The notes under the pieces: model-generated
The model's input: only the letters and a program-made list of their open reading frames with translations
The model's database searches: none
Told to the model about the DNA's origin: nothing
Program-made: the position numbers and the translations under genes
Assembly: GCA_020348625.1 (NCBI GenBank)
Contig: CP070752.1
Coordinates: forward strand, 2,908,236 to 2,916,530
Direction of reading: 5' to 3'
Origin: Deltaproteobacteria bacterium
Lineage (GTDB): Bacteria; Desulfobacterota; DSM-4660; Desulfatiglandales; B25-G16
DNA: 8,295 bases
Shown here: piece by piece, positions 1-7,652 of the stretch
Layout: every line of letters begins with the position of its first letter
Position numbering within the stretch: position 1 is the first letter of the stretch

Positions 1-428
1 ATGAGGTCATCCGTGTGAATCTCAAGGGCACCTTCAATTGCTGCAAGGCAGTGGTGGCTGTCATGAAGCGCCAGAAATCGGGGAAGATTATCAATGTCTC
101 TTCGATTGCCGGGAAGATGGGCGACATAACCTCGGCCCCGGGGTATGGGCCTTCAAAGGCTGCTGTTGATGCTCTCACCAAAACACTGGCCCGGCAATTA
201 GCCCAATATAAAATCAACGTAAATGCAGTGGCCCCCCATGCGATAGAAACGGAAATGAGCGCCCAGTGGTCAGAGGAAAAAAGGAAATCCATCATTGAAG
301 CGATCCCCCTTAAACGACTCGGAAAACCCGAAGATGTAGCCGAAGCCGTCATCTTTCTCGCATCTGACAGGGCGAACTTTATTACCGGCGAAATACTCGA
401 TGTGAACGGCGGGCTCCTCATGGATTAA
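1..428 (+). CDS. Short-chain dehydrogenase/reductase (SDR), C-terminal part; 5' end outside window
   Basis: The reading frame is open to the window edge (frame begins at base 3), so the N-terminal NAD(P)-binding GxxxGxG part is missing. Numbering from the GTG at 15, the classical SDR active site is visible: Asn in V-NLKGTF (residue 2), Ser30 in INVSSIAG, and the YxxxK pair Tyr44/Lys48 in GYGPSK. The usual C-terminal features follow: NAVAPH, the PLKRLGKPEDVAEAVIFLASD segment and an ITGEILDVNGG end. SDRs of this type are soluble NAD(P)-dependent oxidoreductases that interconvert alcohols and ketones; FabG-like and sugar or hydroxyacid dehydrogenases all share this pattern. The substrate cannot be told. 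The gene stops 260 bases before the next plus-strand gene. The GTG at 15 is internal, not a start, because codons upstream (EVIR) continue the family consensus. Confidence 0.93.
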   Translation, partial: EVIRVNLKGTFNCCKAVVAVMKRQKSGKIINVSSIAGKMGDITSAPGYGPSKAAVDALTKTLARQLAQYKINVNAVAPHAIETEMSAQWSEEKRKSIIEAIPLKRLGKPEDVAEAVIFLASDRANFITGEILDVNGGLLMD

Positions 429-688
429 CAGAAACATACTGTTTTTACATCATTGAGGCAAAAGGGATTGCGCGATTCTTAGGCGCCTTGAGATTAGCAG
501 TCAATCCTCGAATTGGCGTCACTAAGTGAAGCTATTCGATCTCTTATCTTGCTATGACAAAACGAAAAGGGGAATTCTCAATAAGGCCTGACATCCGGTC
601 ATCGGGCTCAGATACCTGACCCAGTGACAAGTTCTCATCATTTCAGGACTATTGTCTTCTAGCATTTAATGCAATTATGGAGGAAATC

Positions 689-1879
689 ATGAAAAGTCCC
701 ATCCGGATTGGATTTGTTGGCAGTCGTTATGCTGCCCAATTCCACTTTGAAGCCTATCAACGAGTTACCGGAGTAGATGTGGAAGTGGTGGGCGTCACAT
801 CTCTTACCAAAGAGCATCGGGAAAAATTCGCCAAGGAGCGAGGGATTCAGGCCTTTGATTCCCTTGATGAGATGCTTCCCGAGGTTGATGTGGTGGATAA
901 TTGCACCCCGGGATACGCCCATGAGCCTGTTACTATTGCCGCCTTTGATGCCGGAAAACATGTCGTCATTGAAAAGCCTTTCACGGGATACTTCGGCCCG
1001 CCCGACGATGCAGCCTTTAAGGGAAACAGCTTTTCAAAGGAGAGAATGCTGGAAGAAGCCGTTGCCAGTGCCAGCCGCATTATTGCGGCTGCTTTGAAGA
1101 GCAAGAAACAATTATGTTATGCAGAGAACTGGATTTATGCTCCAACAGTACAGAAGGAAGCCGAGATTATTTTCAAGACAAAAGGACAGATATTGTGGGC
1201 TTTAGGGGATCAGTCACACTCGGGGAGCCCTTCACCGGCGTATGGGATCTGGAGGCTTTCGGGAGGAGGATCCATTATGGGCAAGAGTTGCCATCCATTA
1301 TCCGCTATCCTTTACTTGAAACAAGTCGAGGGGCTAGCCCGGGGCGGAAGGGCAATTCGACCGAAAGCGGTAAGCGCACGGACTCATGAGATCACCAGGA
1401 ATCCTGGCTTCATCGATAAGGGATTCCTGAGAACCGACTACGATGATGTTGAAGACTACTGCCAAATCCACGTTGTTTTCGACGATGGAATGGTTGCTGA
1501 CGTCTTCGCCTCAGAACTGGTAATGGGAGGAGTGCATAACTGGCTTGAAATCTTCGCCAACAACCACAGGGCCCGGTGCAACATGAGTCCTACTAATGCA
1601 ATGGAGCTTTATAACCCTCAGGAGGCGCAGCTTACTGATGTTTACGTGGTGGAAAAGATCGGTACCAAACAGGGCTGGTCCACTCCTGCGCCTGATGAGA
1701 GTTTCATGTTTGGCTACCCTCAGGAGATTCAAGACTTCATAGAGGCAATCACCACGGATCGAGAGCCCAAGTCGGGTATGCTCGTGGCCAGCGATATCGT
1801 GGGTGTACTGTATGCCGCGTATCTTTCAGCAGAACGCAATGGAGCCGAGGTAAACATTCCTCTCGATTCCGCTCTCTAG
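689..1879 (+). CDS. Gfo/Idh/MocA-family NAD(P)-dependent oxidoreductase
   Basis: This is a complete 396-residue protein. The Rossmann motif GFVGSRYAAQFH is at residues 8-19. The family signature EKPF is at 95-98 (Lys96 is the usual catalytic lysine). The C-terminal sheet domain begins around 145 and contains GGGSIMGKSCH at 192-202. Family members oxidise or reduce sugars, inositols and related polyols in the cytoplasm. Two things are odd. The segment after EKPFTGYFG (about 101-125) is longer than usual. The common GGGxxxDxGxH signature has Gly198 in place of Asp and Ser200 in place of Gly, keeping only His202, so the chemistry may differ. ATG 689 is chosen over the in-frame ATG at 677 because GGAGG (679-683) lies 5 bases before 689 and overlaps the codons after 677. 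The 248 bases upstream (429-676) hold no convincing gene or promoter. Pairing with the SDR suggests a dehydrogenase pair; the substrate is unknown. Confidence 0.9.
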   Translation: MKSPIRIGFVGSRYAAQFHFEAYQRVTGVDVEVVGVTSLTKEHREKFAKERGIQAFDSLDEMLPEVDVVDNCTPGYAHEPVTIAAFDAGKHVVIEKPFTGYFGPPDDAAFKGNSFSKERMLEEAVASASRIIAAALKSKKQLCYAENWIYAPTVQKEAEIIFKTKGQILWALGDQSHSGSPSPAYGIWRLSGGGSIMGKSCHPLSAILYLKQVEGLARGGRAIRPKAVSARTHEITRNPGFIDKGFLRTDYDDVEDYCQIHVVFDDGMVADVFASELVMGGVHNWLEIFANNHRARCNMSPTNAMELYNPQEAQLTDVYVVEKIGTKQGWSTPAPDESFMFGYPQEIQDFIEAITTDREPKSGMLVASDIVGVLYAAYLSAERNGAEVNIPLDSAL

Positions 1880-1907
1880 GCTATGGCCACGTGCCCATGC
1901 TCGGGAA

Positions 1908-1971
1908 CCCGTGAGAGGGGCGTTTTGAAGATCTTTCAATCAGGCTTAATCAGCCTGATGGTGCTCACGGG
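1908..1971. terminator. Nested inverted repeats between convergent genes, possible bidirectional terminator
   Basis: Two perfect 8-bp inverted repeats are nested: cccgtgag (1908-1915) with ctcacggg (1964-1971), and atcaggct (1939-1946) with agcctgat (1952-1959) around a 5-base loop. They fill the 109-base gap between the plus-strand oxidoreductase stop and the minus-strand racemase stop, where a two-way terminator is expected. No T-run follows on either strand, so classical rho-independent termination is not supported. Confidence 0.4.
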
Positions 1972-1988
1972 CCACAAGCATTTGCAAT

Positions 1989-3266
1989 TCAACCCCTTAT
2001 CAGGGGCATTACCTCGCCCCCTTGCTGCAGAACCGCGACCTTGGCATCTCTGCCCTTCGCCTTAATTGCTAAATCCAGGGCCTCTTGTGGTGTCTCCGCC
2101 CATTCAAATCCTAATCTGCGAGCAGTAGTAGGGTCAATTCCGTGGCTCACCAACACACCTGTCCCCTTATCGCAAATGACCTTACCTACTTCGGCTATGT
2201 GTGAAGCTAAGGTGAGATCTTGGATTTGACCCTGTTTTACTTTGGCCTCTATTTCAGCAAAAGGCATATAGCCTATTTCAGCGAGTTCCGGGTGGGACCT
2301 GCAAACACCTTCAGGGCAGGGAGAAACAAGTATCAAAATCCCATTCGGCTTCAAGGCCAGCCCGGCAGCGTAGATGGCCTTGCCCGCCTGCCATAACTCC
2401 ACGTCTCCGGGATAGGAATCAGCCAGCACGATATCCGCGGGAGCCGGTACCGGTGCACCGTAGATATCCACGGCGGTTTTGCATCCGCTCCTAAAGGCCT
2501 CAATGGGGTCACCACAGACACATCTGCAGATCTTCCCCGTCGCGTCCTGAATAGTATTGACGATGAATTTCAGCCCAGCACGCATGCCCACCTCATTCAT
2601 CTCCTGCCGAATTGGGTTGTCTATTTTGCCGAAGATCTCCGAGCTTTGGTAACAGGCACTGAGCCAGTGAGTCTGGTCTGTTGTTATAGCACCGCAAACA
2701 CCTGGCTGCACGATCTTTGCGCCTCCGGCAAAACCCGCCACCATATGGGGAATTATTTGACCGATGCCGATAACGAAATCGGCGGCCAGCACCTCCTTGT
2801 TCACCCAGATTTCAGTCCCTCGCGAAGAATTCTCCAGCTGCACAAGAGTATCATGCTTGTGCCAGTTGTGGTCCAACACAGCGTAATTCTCCATAATATC
2901 CCTTCCGACTTTACGAACCTTCTCTTCATGCGTCGTGAGTCGGTGCAGCCCCGAGGCAACCATGAATTTGATGTCTTCTGGTAAAACACCGGCAACCGAA
3001 AGCTCCTCCATTACAGGCGGCAATATGAGCTGGGTCGGGGTATTACGTGTATAATCGTCTACCAGGACTAATACCTTTTGGCTCTTCCGTACGAGATGCC
3101 CCAAGCGCGGTAACCCAATAGGTCGCCCGAGAGCTGACACGATAGAATCTATCTGGCTCTGTTCGCTCTCTGCGCGGCTCTTTGGTCTAAGGATTGCGAC
3201 AAGCGCCTCTTCCGGGATATTGGCAGGGGGATAGCCCTCATAGGGGAAATCTACTCTGACTGACAT
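1989..3266 (-). CDS. larA: LarA-type nickel-dependent 2-hydroxyacid racemase/epimerase (DUF2088)
   Basis: This 425-residue protein has the length and motif order of lactate racemase LarA. Visible motifs are DDYTRNTP at 70-77, GLHR with His108, GQIIPHMVAGFAGGAK with His174 and Lys184, and QTH with His200. From memory of Lactiplantibacillus plantarum LarA, His108 and His174 are the catalytic acid/base pair, Lys184 carries the pincer nucleotide and His200 binds nickel; the numbering here coincides. WQAGK at 292-296 matches the substrate-binding Gln/Lys region, with Trp where I recall Tyr in LarA, so the substrate may not be lactate. LarA homologues racemise or epimerise various 2-hydroxyacids. 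An unusual CRCVC cluster occupies 247-251. GGGAGG (3273-3278) sits 6 bases before the ATG. The gene is last in a minus-strand run behind tctCBA, suggesting that it acts on the imported acid. Cofactor genes larB/C/E are not in the window. The gene symbol denotes family, not proven activity. Confidence 0.9.
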   Translation of the reverse strand: MSVRVDFPYEGYPPANIPEEALVAILRPKSRAESEQSQIDSIVSALGRPIGLPRLGHLVRKSQKVLVLVDDYTRNTPTQLILPPVMEELSVAGVLPEDIKFMVASGLHRLTTHEEKVRKVGRDIMENYAVLDHNWHKHDTLVQLENSSRGTEIWVNKEVLAADFVIGIGQIIPHMVAGFAGGAKIVQPGVCGAITTDQTHWLSACYQSSEIFGKIDNPIRQEMNEVGMRAGLKFIVNTIQDATGKICRCVCGDPIEAFRSGCKTAVDIYGAPVPAPADIVLADSYPGDVELWQAGKAIYAAGLALKPNGILILVSPCPEGVCRSHPELAEIGYMPFAEIEAKVKQGQIQDLTLASHIAEVGKVICDKGTGVLVSHGIDPTTARRLGFEWAETPQEALDLAIKAKGRDAKVAVLQQGGEVMPLIRG

Positions 3267-3290
3267 TCCGATCCTCCCTTGAATTAAGAG

Positions 3291-3359
3291 CTTGTCGTCC
3301 TCTTCGGTAGATTCTCCAAGATCATCTTACCGACAACCACTCTGACAAATTACGACAAG
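3291..3359. promoter_or_regulatory. Repeated GACAA half-sites and inverted repeats upstream of the racemase gene
   Basis: The 113-base gap between tctA and the racemase gene holds a perfect 8-bp inverted repeat, cttgtcgt (3291-3298) with acgacaag (3352-3359), enclosing a 6-bp one, tcggta (3304-3309) with taccga (3328-3333). GACAA occurs at 3332, 3344 and 3354, spaced 12 and 10 bases, about one helical turn, and its complement TTGTC at 3292. This could be an operator array or a structured leader giving the racemase gene separate control. No clear -35/-10 pair was recognised, so the regulatory role is inferred. Confidence 0.3.
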
Positions 3360-3379
3360 TCAACAAGGCGAGACGTCTC

Positions 3380-4882
3380 TCAATCTCCACTCTGCTGTTT
3401 TCTCTCCGCTCTTCGAGCAGCAAATTGCCTCCTGAGTGAATAAACCACGGAGAGGATGGAGATTACGTAAAAGAATATGGAGATGGGTGACTTAAAAAGG
3501 GTGCTCCAATCCCCATGGGAAATGATCAGGGACCGGGCTAATACATCTTCTGCGATGGGGCCAAGAATAATTCCGAGGACTGTTGGGGCAGCCGGAAAAC
3601 CGTTTTTCTGCATGATATAGCCAACCACGCCGAAGACCAGCGCGATGAACATATCGTAGGTGCTATTGTTGAGGGAAAAGGAACCCAAAAAACAGAGGGT
3701 CAAAATAATCGGGAAGAGCACCGATGGAGGGATCTTCAGGACCTTGGGAAAGAGTCTCACGCTCACGATTCCCAAGAGAAGTATCAATACATTGGCCAGG
3801 AGTAGCCCGGCAAAGATCGCAGTGACCACGTCAGGACTTTCCTTGAACAGTAGCGGACCCGGCCTCAGGCCGATCAGAAGAAGGCACCCCAGCATAACCG
3901 CGGTTACCACATCACCCGGTATCCCCAGGGTCAGAAGCGGCACCATTGCGCCCCCGGTGGTACCGTTGTTGGCAGCCTCGGGCGCTGCAATCCCGGCAAT
4001 ATTGCCCTTTCCAAAGGAATCCGGATCCTTCGACCACCTCTTGGCCTCACTGTAGGCCAGAAAGGAGGCGATGGCTCCCCCGGTTCCAGGGATAATTCCG
4101 ATAAAAGTCCCCAGGAACGAACTCCCAATAATGATTGCAAAGAGCCTTTTTAGCTCCCTCATGGAAGGCAATACTTTACCGATCTTCTGATCGTATCTCA
4201 CGATCTTCTTTCCCACTGCCTCCAGTTGGACGAAGATCTGGGATATGGCAAACAGGCCGATCAGCACCGGTAATAAAGAAAACCCTGCCATAAGGTTGGG
4301 AATGTCGAAGGAGTAACGAGCGTATCCTTCTACGGGGTCAATGCCGACTGTAGCGATGAGCAGTCCGAAAAAACCCGCAATAAGTCCCTTGGTAAGAGAC
4401 CTCCCTGCAACGCTGGCGATCACGGTCAGTCCGAATACAGTCAGGGCAAAGTACTCTTCCGGGCCGAATTGAAGGGCTACTCGGGCAAGTTTGGGTGCGA
4501 AGAACATGAGACAAAAGGTGGAAATAATTCCTCCGGTTGTAGAGGCGATAGTGGCGACTCCGATGGCTTTCCCCGCTTCTCCTTTCTGGGCAAGAGGGTA
4601 TCCGTCGAGAACCGTTGCCGCTGCCGAAGGCGTTCCCGGTGTCGAAATGAGAATCGCCGATATGGAACCCCCGTAGATACCGCCGCAAAAGGCACCGCAG
4701 AGCATTACCATTGCAGTACTCACATCCAGGTAAAAGACGAAGGGCAAAAGGAGTATGATACCCACTGAGGCAGTCAGGCCCGGGAGGGCACCCACAATTA
4801 TCCCGAGACCAACCCCTAAAATGAGAAAGGGGAAATGCAGTGGGTGGAGCACAAATAGAAAACCCTGAACGACCGCTTCCAC
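3380..4882 (-). CDS. tctA: Tripartite tricarboxylate transporter large permease, TctA family
   Basis: This is a 500-residue, strongly hydrophobic inner-membrane protein of the usual TctA length. Conserved motifs are GALPGLTA (31-38), GGSISAILISTPGTPSAAAT (71-90), IPGTGG (264-269), APEAANN (300-306) and TLGIPGD (318-324). The repeated GxxPG-type motifs in the two halves are characteristic of the family. TctA is the ion-coupled translocating subunit of binding-protein-dependent carboxylate uptake, working with TctB and the periplasmic TctC. The start is GTG at 4882, with GAGAGG (4891-4896) 8 bases upstream. The frame is open to 4981, but starting there would add 33 atypical residues overlapping tctB. 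The gene begins 22 bases after the tctB stop, consistent with co-transcription. It ends in a basic tail (RRQFAARRAERK). The substrate is unknown; the racemase gene next door hints at a hydroxyacid. Confidence 0.95.
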   Translation of the reverse strand: MEAVVQGFLFVLHPLHFPFLILGVGLGIIVGALPGLTASVGIILLLPFVFYLDVSTAMVMLCGAFCGGIYGGSISAILISTPGTPSAAATVLDGYPLAQKGEAGKAIGVATIASTTGGIISTFCLMFFAPKLARVALQFGPEEYFALTVFGLTVIASVAGRSLTKGLIAGFFGLLIATVGIDPVEGYARYSFDIPNLMAGFSLLPVLIGLFAISQIFVQLEAVGKKIVRYDQKIGKVLPSMRELKRLFAIIIGSSFLGTFIGIIPGTGGAIASFLAYSEAKRWSKDPDSFGKGNIAGIAAPEAANNGTTGGAMVPLLTLGIPGDVVTAVMLGCLLLIGLRPGPLLFKESPDVVTAIFAGLLLANVLILLLGIVSVRLFPKVLKIPPSVLFPIILTLCFLGSFSLNNSTYDMFIALVFGVVGYIMQKNGFPAAPTVLGIILGPIAEDVLARSLIISHGDWSTLFKSPISIFFYVISILSVVYSLRRQFAARRAERKQQSGD

Positions 4883-4904
4883 GTGTATGACCTCTCTGAT
4901 GTCA

Positions 4905-5378
4905 TTAGAACAAGCTGAATCGTGGCAAAGGAACCTTAAAGACAATTCTAAACAGAATGTAAAGCAGGCCGGTCGCAACAATGGAGGTTGCTATGATCTT
5001 AAGCCACCGCTTCTCGTTGAAGACGAGCATTATGCCGGCAATAAAGGGCGGAGTGGCCACCACGTATCCCGTAACGGGAAGCAGACGAGTATAGGCATAG
5101 CCCACCAGAATGCCCACAAACAGCCGTATCAAAAATGCCTTCTGCAATGCCTTATCTATGCTTGGTGTTGACCTCTTTTCCCGTGAACGCCTTCTCAGCG
5201 CTGTAATTCCCTGGATGAGAAGGACGGAGGAGATAATAAAAAGGCAGACACTCGCGAAACGGGGAAAAATCCTGGGTGAGAAGGCCAGGGTCTGGTGTGG
5301 GAACTGGTATGTGAGGATGTAGAATACCGCCGAGAGGATCATCAAGAAGACGCCGATGATTATCTCTTTTTTACCCAT
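4905..5378 (-). CDS. tctB: Tripartite tricarboxylate transporter small membrane subunit, TctB family
   Basis: This 157-residue protein has hydrophobic segments at about 6-24, 40-60, 83-100, 105-120 and 125-147, in line with the four to five helices of TctB proteins. Family-like features are the first-loop SPRIFPRF segment (34-41), a charged cytoplasmic linker (RRRSREKR, 62-69), and LPVTGYVVAT (100-109) before the C-terminal helices. TctB is the poorly conserved small subunit that partners TctA in the inner membrane. AAGGG lies about 8 bases before the ATG. It sits between tctC and tctA in the canonical C-B-A order. A strong stem-loop precedes its ribosome-binding site, which may lower its expression relative to tctC. 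Confidence 0.9.
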   Translation of the reverse strand: MGKKEIIIGVFLMILSAVFYILTYQFPHQTLAFSPRIFPRFASVCLFIISSVLLIQGITALRRRSREKRSTPSIDKALQKAFLIRLFVGILVGYAYTRLLPVTGYVVATPPFIAGIMLVFNEKRWLKIIATSIVATGLLYILFRIVFKVPLPRFSLF

Positions 5379-5393
5379 GCTTCAAGCCCTTAC

Positions 5394-5432
5394 AAGGTGA
5401 CATGCAGCTGTAGTCGAGCTGCATGTCACCTT
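5394..5432 (-). promoter_or_regulatory. Perfect 16-bp intercistronic stem-loop between tctC and tctB
   Basis: Bases 5394-5409 (aaggtgacatgcagct) and 5417-5432 are exact reverse complements around a 7-base loop (5410-5416). In the transcript the hairpin lies 25 bases after the tctC stop and just before the tctB ribosome-binding site. No U-run follows it, so it is more likely an mRNA 3'-end stabiliser or partial attenuator that raises binding-protein output over the membrane subunits than a full terminator. Such elements are known after binding-protein genes in other transporter operons; the function here is inferred. Confidence 0.7.
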
Positions 5433-5457
5433 CTCTTTCGGTCCCTTACCACTGCTT

Positions 5458-6441
5458 CTATTTGTATCGAGTACCCAGCTTGTTCTCTATGATTAGGTTC
5501 TTATAAAACTGGTCCTGTTCGGCGATGTACTTCCTGAAATCCTCGGTAACCTTGTATTCTAAGAGAATGCCGCCCTTTTTAGCCAGTACCTGTAAGTCAG
5601 GATCATCCATGGCCGCCTTGAAGGCGTCATGAAGCACCTTGACCCTATCTGCAGGTGTTCCCTTGGGAACAGCCAATCCCCTCCACTGCCCGAGGACAAA
5701 ATCGACACCCTGCTCCTTGGCGGTTGGAACATCGGGAAACTCTTTCATGCGCTCTTCAGAAAAGGCGGCAATACAGCGCAGCTGACCCGCAGCCATCTGG
5801 GGCACGCCTTCGGGAGGAGAGAGATTGCAAGCATCAACGTGCGCTCCCACGGTTGCCACCACGGTCGGACCGCCGCCCTTGTGGGGGACATGGTTAAATC
5901 GAACTTCAGCTGCCTTCTCAAAGGCCAGAGCTATCATATGGGTGCCCCCGCCTGCTCCGGCATTGCCCAAGGTGACATCGCCTGGTTTCGCTTTAGCCGC
6001 TGCTATCAGATCATTGAGATTCTGAAAGGGTGAATTAGCAGGAACCAGGATCCAGCAAGGTGTGTTCACCAACATGATCACCGGGTCAAAGGTCTGATAG
6101 TTGTAAGGAACGACACTCATATGGGTTTTGGTCAGTGAAGCTGATATCCATGCCAAAGCGTAATAACCATCCGCCTTCTTCTTCATGGCCTCCGTGTAGC
6201 CGGGAACGGCACCGCCCCCAGGCCTATTCACGATAATCACAGGTACCTTCAAATACTTTGGAAGAACGGTAAGAAAAGTCCGGAAGACGACATCAGTAGC
6301 ACCTCCCACACCCCAGGGAATCATGAGCTCGATCTCGCGAGAAGGATACGTATCCTTGGCCTCAGCAATGCCCAACACCCCCGCGACCAGGAATATCGAG
6401 ATAACCAAGGCCACAAGTTTGTGTAGTTTTTTTCCTTTCAT
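5458..6441 (-). CDS. tctC: Tripartite tricarboxylate transporter periplasmic binding protein, TctC/Bug family
   Basis: This 327-residue protein starts with a basic-hydrophobic signal peptide (about 1-28, likely cleaved at AEA|KD). The mature part carries the TctC/Bug signatures [14 protein letters not shown] (41-54, replacing the more usual PFPAGGxTD), NRPGGGA (72-78), [10 protein letters not shown] (159-168), HKGGGP (187-192) and [11 protein letters not shown] (235-245). The family binds small carboxylates or other polar metabolites in the periplasm and delivers them to TctA/TctB. Asp50 in GGATD is the conserved aspartate. The ligand cannot be predicted. AAAGGGAG (6450-6457) lies 8 bases before the ATG. 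It is first in the tctCBA run, preceded by a 227-base gap containing the fragment of an M24 gene and a small hairpin. Confidence 0.95.
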   Translation of the reverse strand: MKGKKLHKLVALVISIFLVAGVLGIAEAKDTYPSREIELMIPWGVGGATDVVFRTFLTVLPKYLKVPVIIVNRPGGGAVPGYTEAMKKKADGYYALAWISASLTKTHMSVVPYNYQTFDPVIMLVNTPCWILVPANSPFQNLNDLIAAAKAKPGDVTLGNAGAGGGTHMIALAFEKAAEVRFNHVPHKGGGPTVVATVGAHVDACNLSPPEGVPQMAAGQLRCIAAFSEERMKEFPDVPTAKEQGVDFVLGQWRGLAVPKGTPADRVKVLHDAFKAAMDDPDLQVLAKKGGILLEYKVTEDFRKYIAEQDQFYKNLIIENKLGTRYK

Positions 6442-6478
6442 AGCTACATCTCCCTTTATTGAGTTCTCTCAGTTCTAT

Positions 6479-6500
6479 AACCCCGCTCTATGGCGGGATT
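6479..6500 (-). promoter_or_regulatory. Small G+C-rich hairpin in the tctC leader
   Basis: In minus-strand RNA, AAUCCCGC (6500-6493) can pair with GCGGGGUU (6486-6479) over 8 bp, including one U-G pair, around the loop CAUAGA. It lies between the dctP stop and tctC, 37 bases before the tctC start. No U-run follows, so this may be a degenerate terminator for the upstream gene or a leader structure. Confidence 0.3.
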
Positions 6501-6523
6501 CCTTAACAACTGAATTCATTCAC

Positions 6524-6622
6524 TCCGCAGTTCTCACCTCCCTTCAATCTTTAAAGAATTCAAAGCCGCTAAAACACCTGCTGCTCAATCTCCATCTCTA
6601 CAATCGGAATTTGCACCGACCC
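6524..6622 (-). pseudogene. Remnant of the C-terminus and downstream flank of a second M24 peptidase-like gene
   Basis: Read on the minus strand, 6620-6524 aligns without gaps (offset exactly 1260 bases) to the 3' end and flank of the M24 gene at 7880-7784. By hand count 69 of 97 bases match: 31/37, then 20/39, then 18/21 in the block holding GGAGGTGAGA. In the M24 frame the fragment reads SVQIPIVEMEIEQQVF then TAG (6571-6569), against PVQFPILEMEVEGYRF in the intact gene. The differences are largely conservative, as expected if both were once translated. An in-frame TAG (6625-6623) and loss of similarity just upstream show that the rest is gone. The simplest reading is a deleted tandem paralogue replaced by the dctP gene; a partial duplication with later divergence is the alternative. 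Confidence 0.65.
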
Positions 6623-6668
6623 CTATTTTTTTTGATTTCGTGTGCACTCGCCATTTTTTTCACCACCA

Positions 6669-7652
6669 CTATTGGGCCAGAACTTCCTTCCATGTCGTGA
6701 CCGGCCATTGGGTTTTGAACAACTCGTCGACGGCGGGCTCGGCCTTCGCGCGGAACGACTCGGCATCCGGGATCACGACCTGCATGCCCTTGCGCTGGAG
6801 CTCGAGAAGGTACCCGCTCTCACCGGTCTCCATCTTCGTGTTCGCCCAGTCGCAGGCCTCCTTCGCCGCCTGGACGACCAGGGTCTGGTCGGCCTTCGAC
6901 AGGCCGTCGAAGAATGGCTCGTTAATGAGCATTCCACCAGTCTGCACAAGGTGGTTGGTCATGATCAGGTGCGTCTGCACTTCGTACAATTTGAAGGAGG
7001 AAATCTGCGGCAGGTCGCCTTCCGAGGCCTCCGCCTTTCCCGTCTTCAGGGAATCATAGAGCCCGGTCAGAGGGATTGGGACAGCGGTTGCACCGATGGC
7101 CTTCCAGACGGCGATCCAGCTGGGAATAACCGGCAGCCGGAGCTTCATGTTGTACACGTCAGCCGGTGTGTAGACTGGTTTCTTAGTCGTCGTCTGCCGT
7201 AGGCCGCGGTAAATCGTTCCCAGGTACTTCAGGTTGCCGTTCTTCTCCATCTCGGCCTGCGCCTGCTGGCCGAGCTTGCCGTTCCAGACGCGCATGTAGT
7301 GATCGAAGTCCTTCATGACGTAGGGATTAGTGAAGAAGTAGTACGCGGGGGCGAAGATCTGCAGGAACTGCGTTCCATTGGACTGCATCTCGAGCGCGCC
7401 GGCGCTGTTCAGCTTAATGATTTCCTCTTCCGACTTGGTGCCGATTTCGAACTGTACCTCGATCCTGCCGCCGCTTCGGGTCTCAACCAGCTCCTTGAAC
7501 TTCTCAGCCGCGTCAATGAGGATGTGGCCTGGCTTAAACGGACTGCCAATACGAATCGTCTTTTCTGCTGAGAAAACCTTTCCTGCGCCCATAAAAATGA
7601 AACACAGGATTGCGATGATCGAGAGAATAAATCCGAATTTTGAATTTTCCAT
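6669..7652 (-). CDS. dctP: TRAP-type C4-dicarboxylate-like transporter periplasmic binding protein, DctP family (orphan)
   Basis: This 327-residue protein has a signal peptide (about 1-29, hydrophobic core FGFILSIIAILCFIFMG, likely cut at FSA|EK). The mature domain carries the DctP pattern: early KTIRIGSPF strand, RGLRQTTTKKPVYTPADVYNMKLRL (150-173), with Arg172 at the position of the carboxylate-binding arginine in the KxR motif, then GATAVPIPLTGLYDSLKTGKAEASEGDL (187-214). TRAP binding proteins capture organic acids for DctQ/DctM permeases, but neither subunit is here. Base composition is split: 42/60 G+C in blocks 6721-6780 and 6841-6900, with mostly G/C third positions, against 34/92 over the signal-peptide part (7561-7652). 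This differs from the neighbours and suggests acquisition. ATG 7652 is chosen over the adjacent in-frame GTG 7655 because GGAGG is 7 bases upstream. The binding protein might serve a remote permease or act as a sensor input. Confidence 0.92.
   Translation of the reverse strand: MENSKFGFILSIIAILCFIFMGAGKVFSAEKTIRIGSPFKPGHILIDAAEKFKELVETRSGGRIEVQFEIGTKSEEEIIKLNSAGALEMQSNGTQFLQIFAPAYYFFTNPYVMKDFDHYMRVWNGKLGQQAQAEMEKNGNLKYLGTIYRGLRQTTTKKPVYTPADVYNMKLRLPVIPSWIAVWKAIGATAVPIPLTGLYDSLKTGKAEASEGDLPQISSFKLYEVQTHLIMTNHLVQTGGMLINEPFFDGLSKADQTLVVQAAKEACDWANTKMETGESGYLLELQRKGMQVVIPDAESFRAKAEPAVDELFKTQWPVTTWKEVLAQ

Noticed and set aside
549..618. A 21-codon frame starting at ATG 554 and small dyads in the 429-676 gap
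   Set aside because: There is no ribosome-binding site, no similarity was recognised, and the dyads are short or bulged.
4338..4688. A 116-codon frame inside tctA, and several plus-strand frames across tctA
   Set aside because: These are low-complexity, Arg/Ser-rich shadow frames of the TctA gene with no ribosome-binding site or family motif.
4883..4981. An extended N-terminus for TctA starting at 4981
   Set aside because: It would overlap tctB and add atypical residues. GTG 4882 with GAGAGG 8 bases upstream gives the normal family length.
5394..5432. The tctC-tctB hairpin as a rho-independent terminator
   Set aside because: No U-run follows the stem on the minus strand, and tctB and tctA lie immediately downstream.
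6642..7202. A 186-codon plus-strand open frame opposite dctP
   Set aside because: It is antisense to a well-recognised TRAP binding protein and arises from that gene's G+C-rich codon use; its product resembles no family I know.
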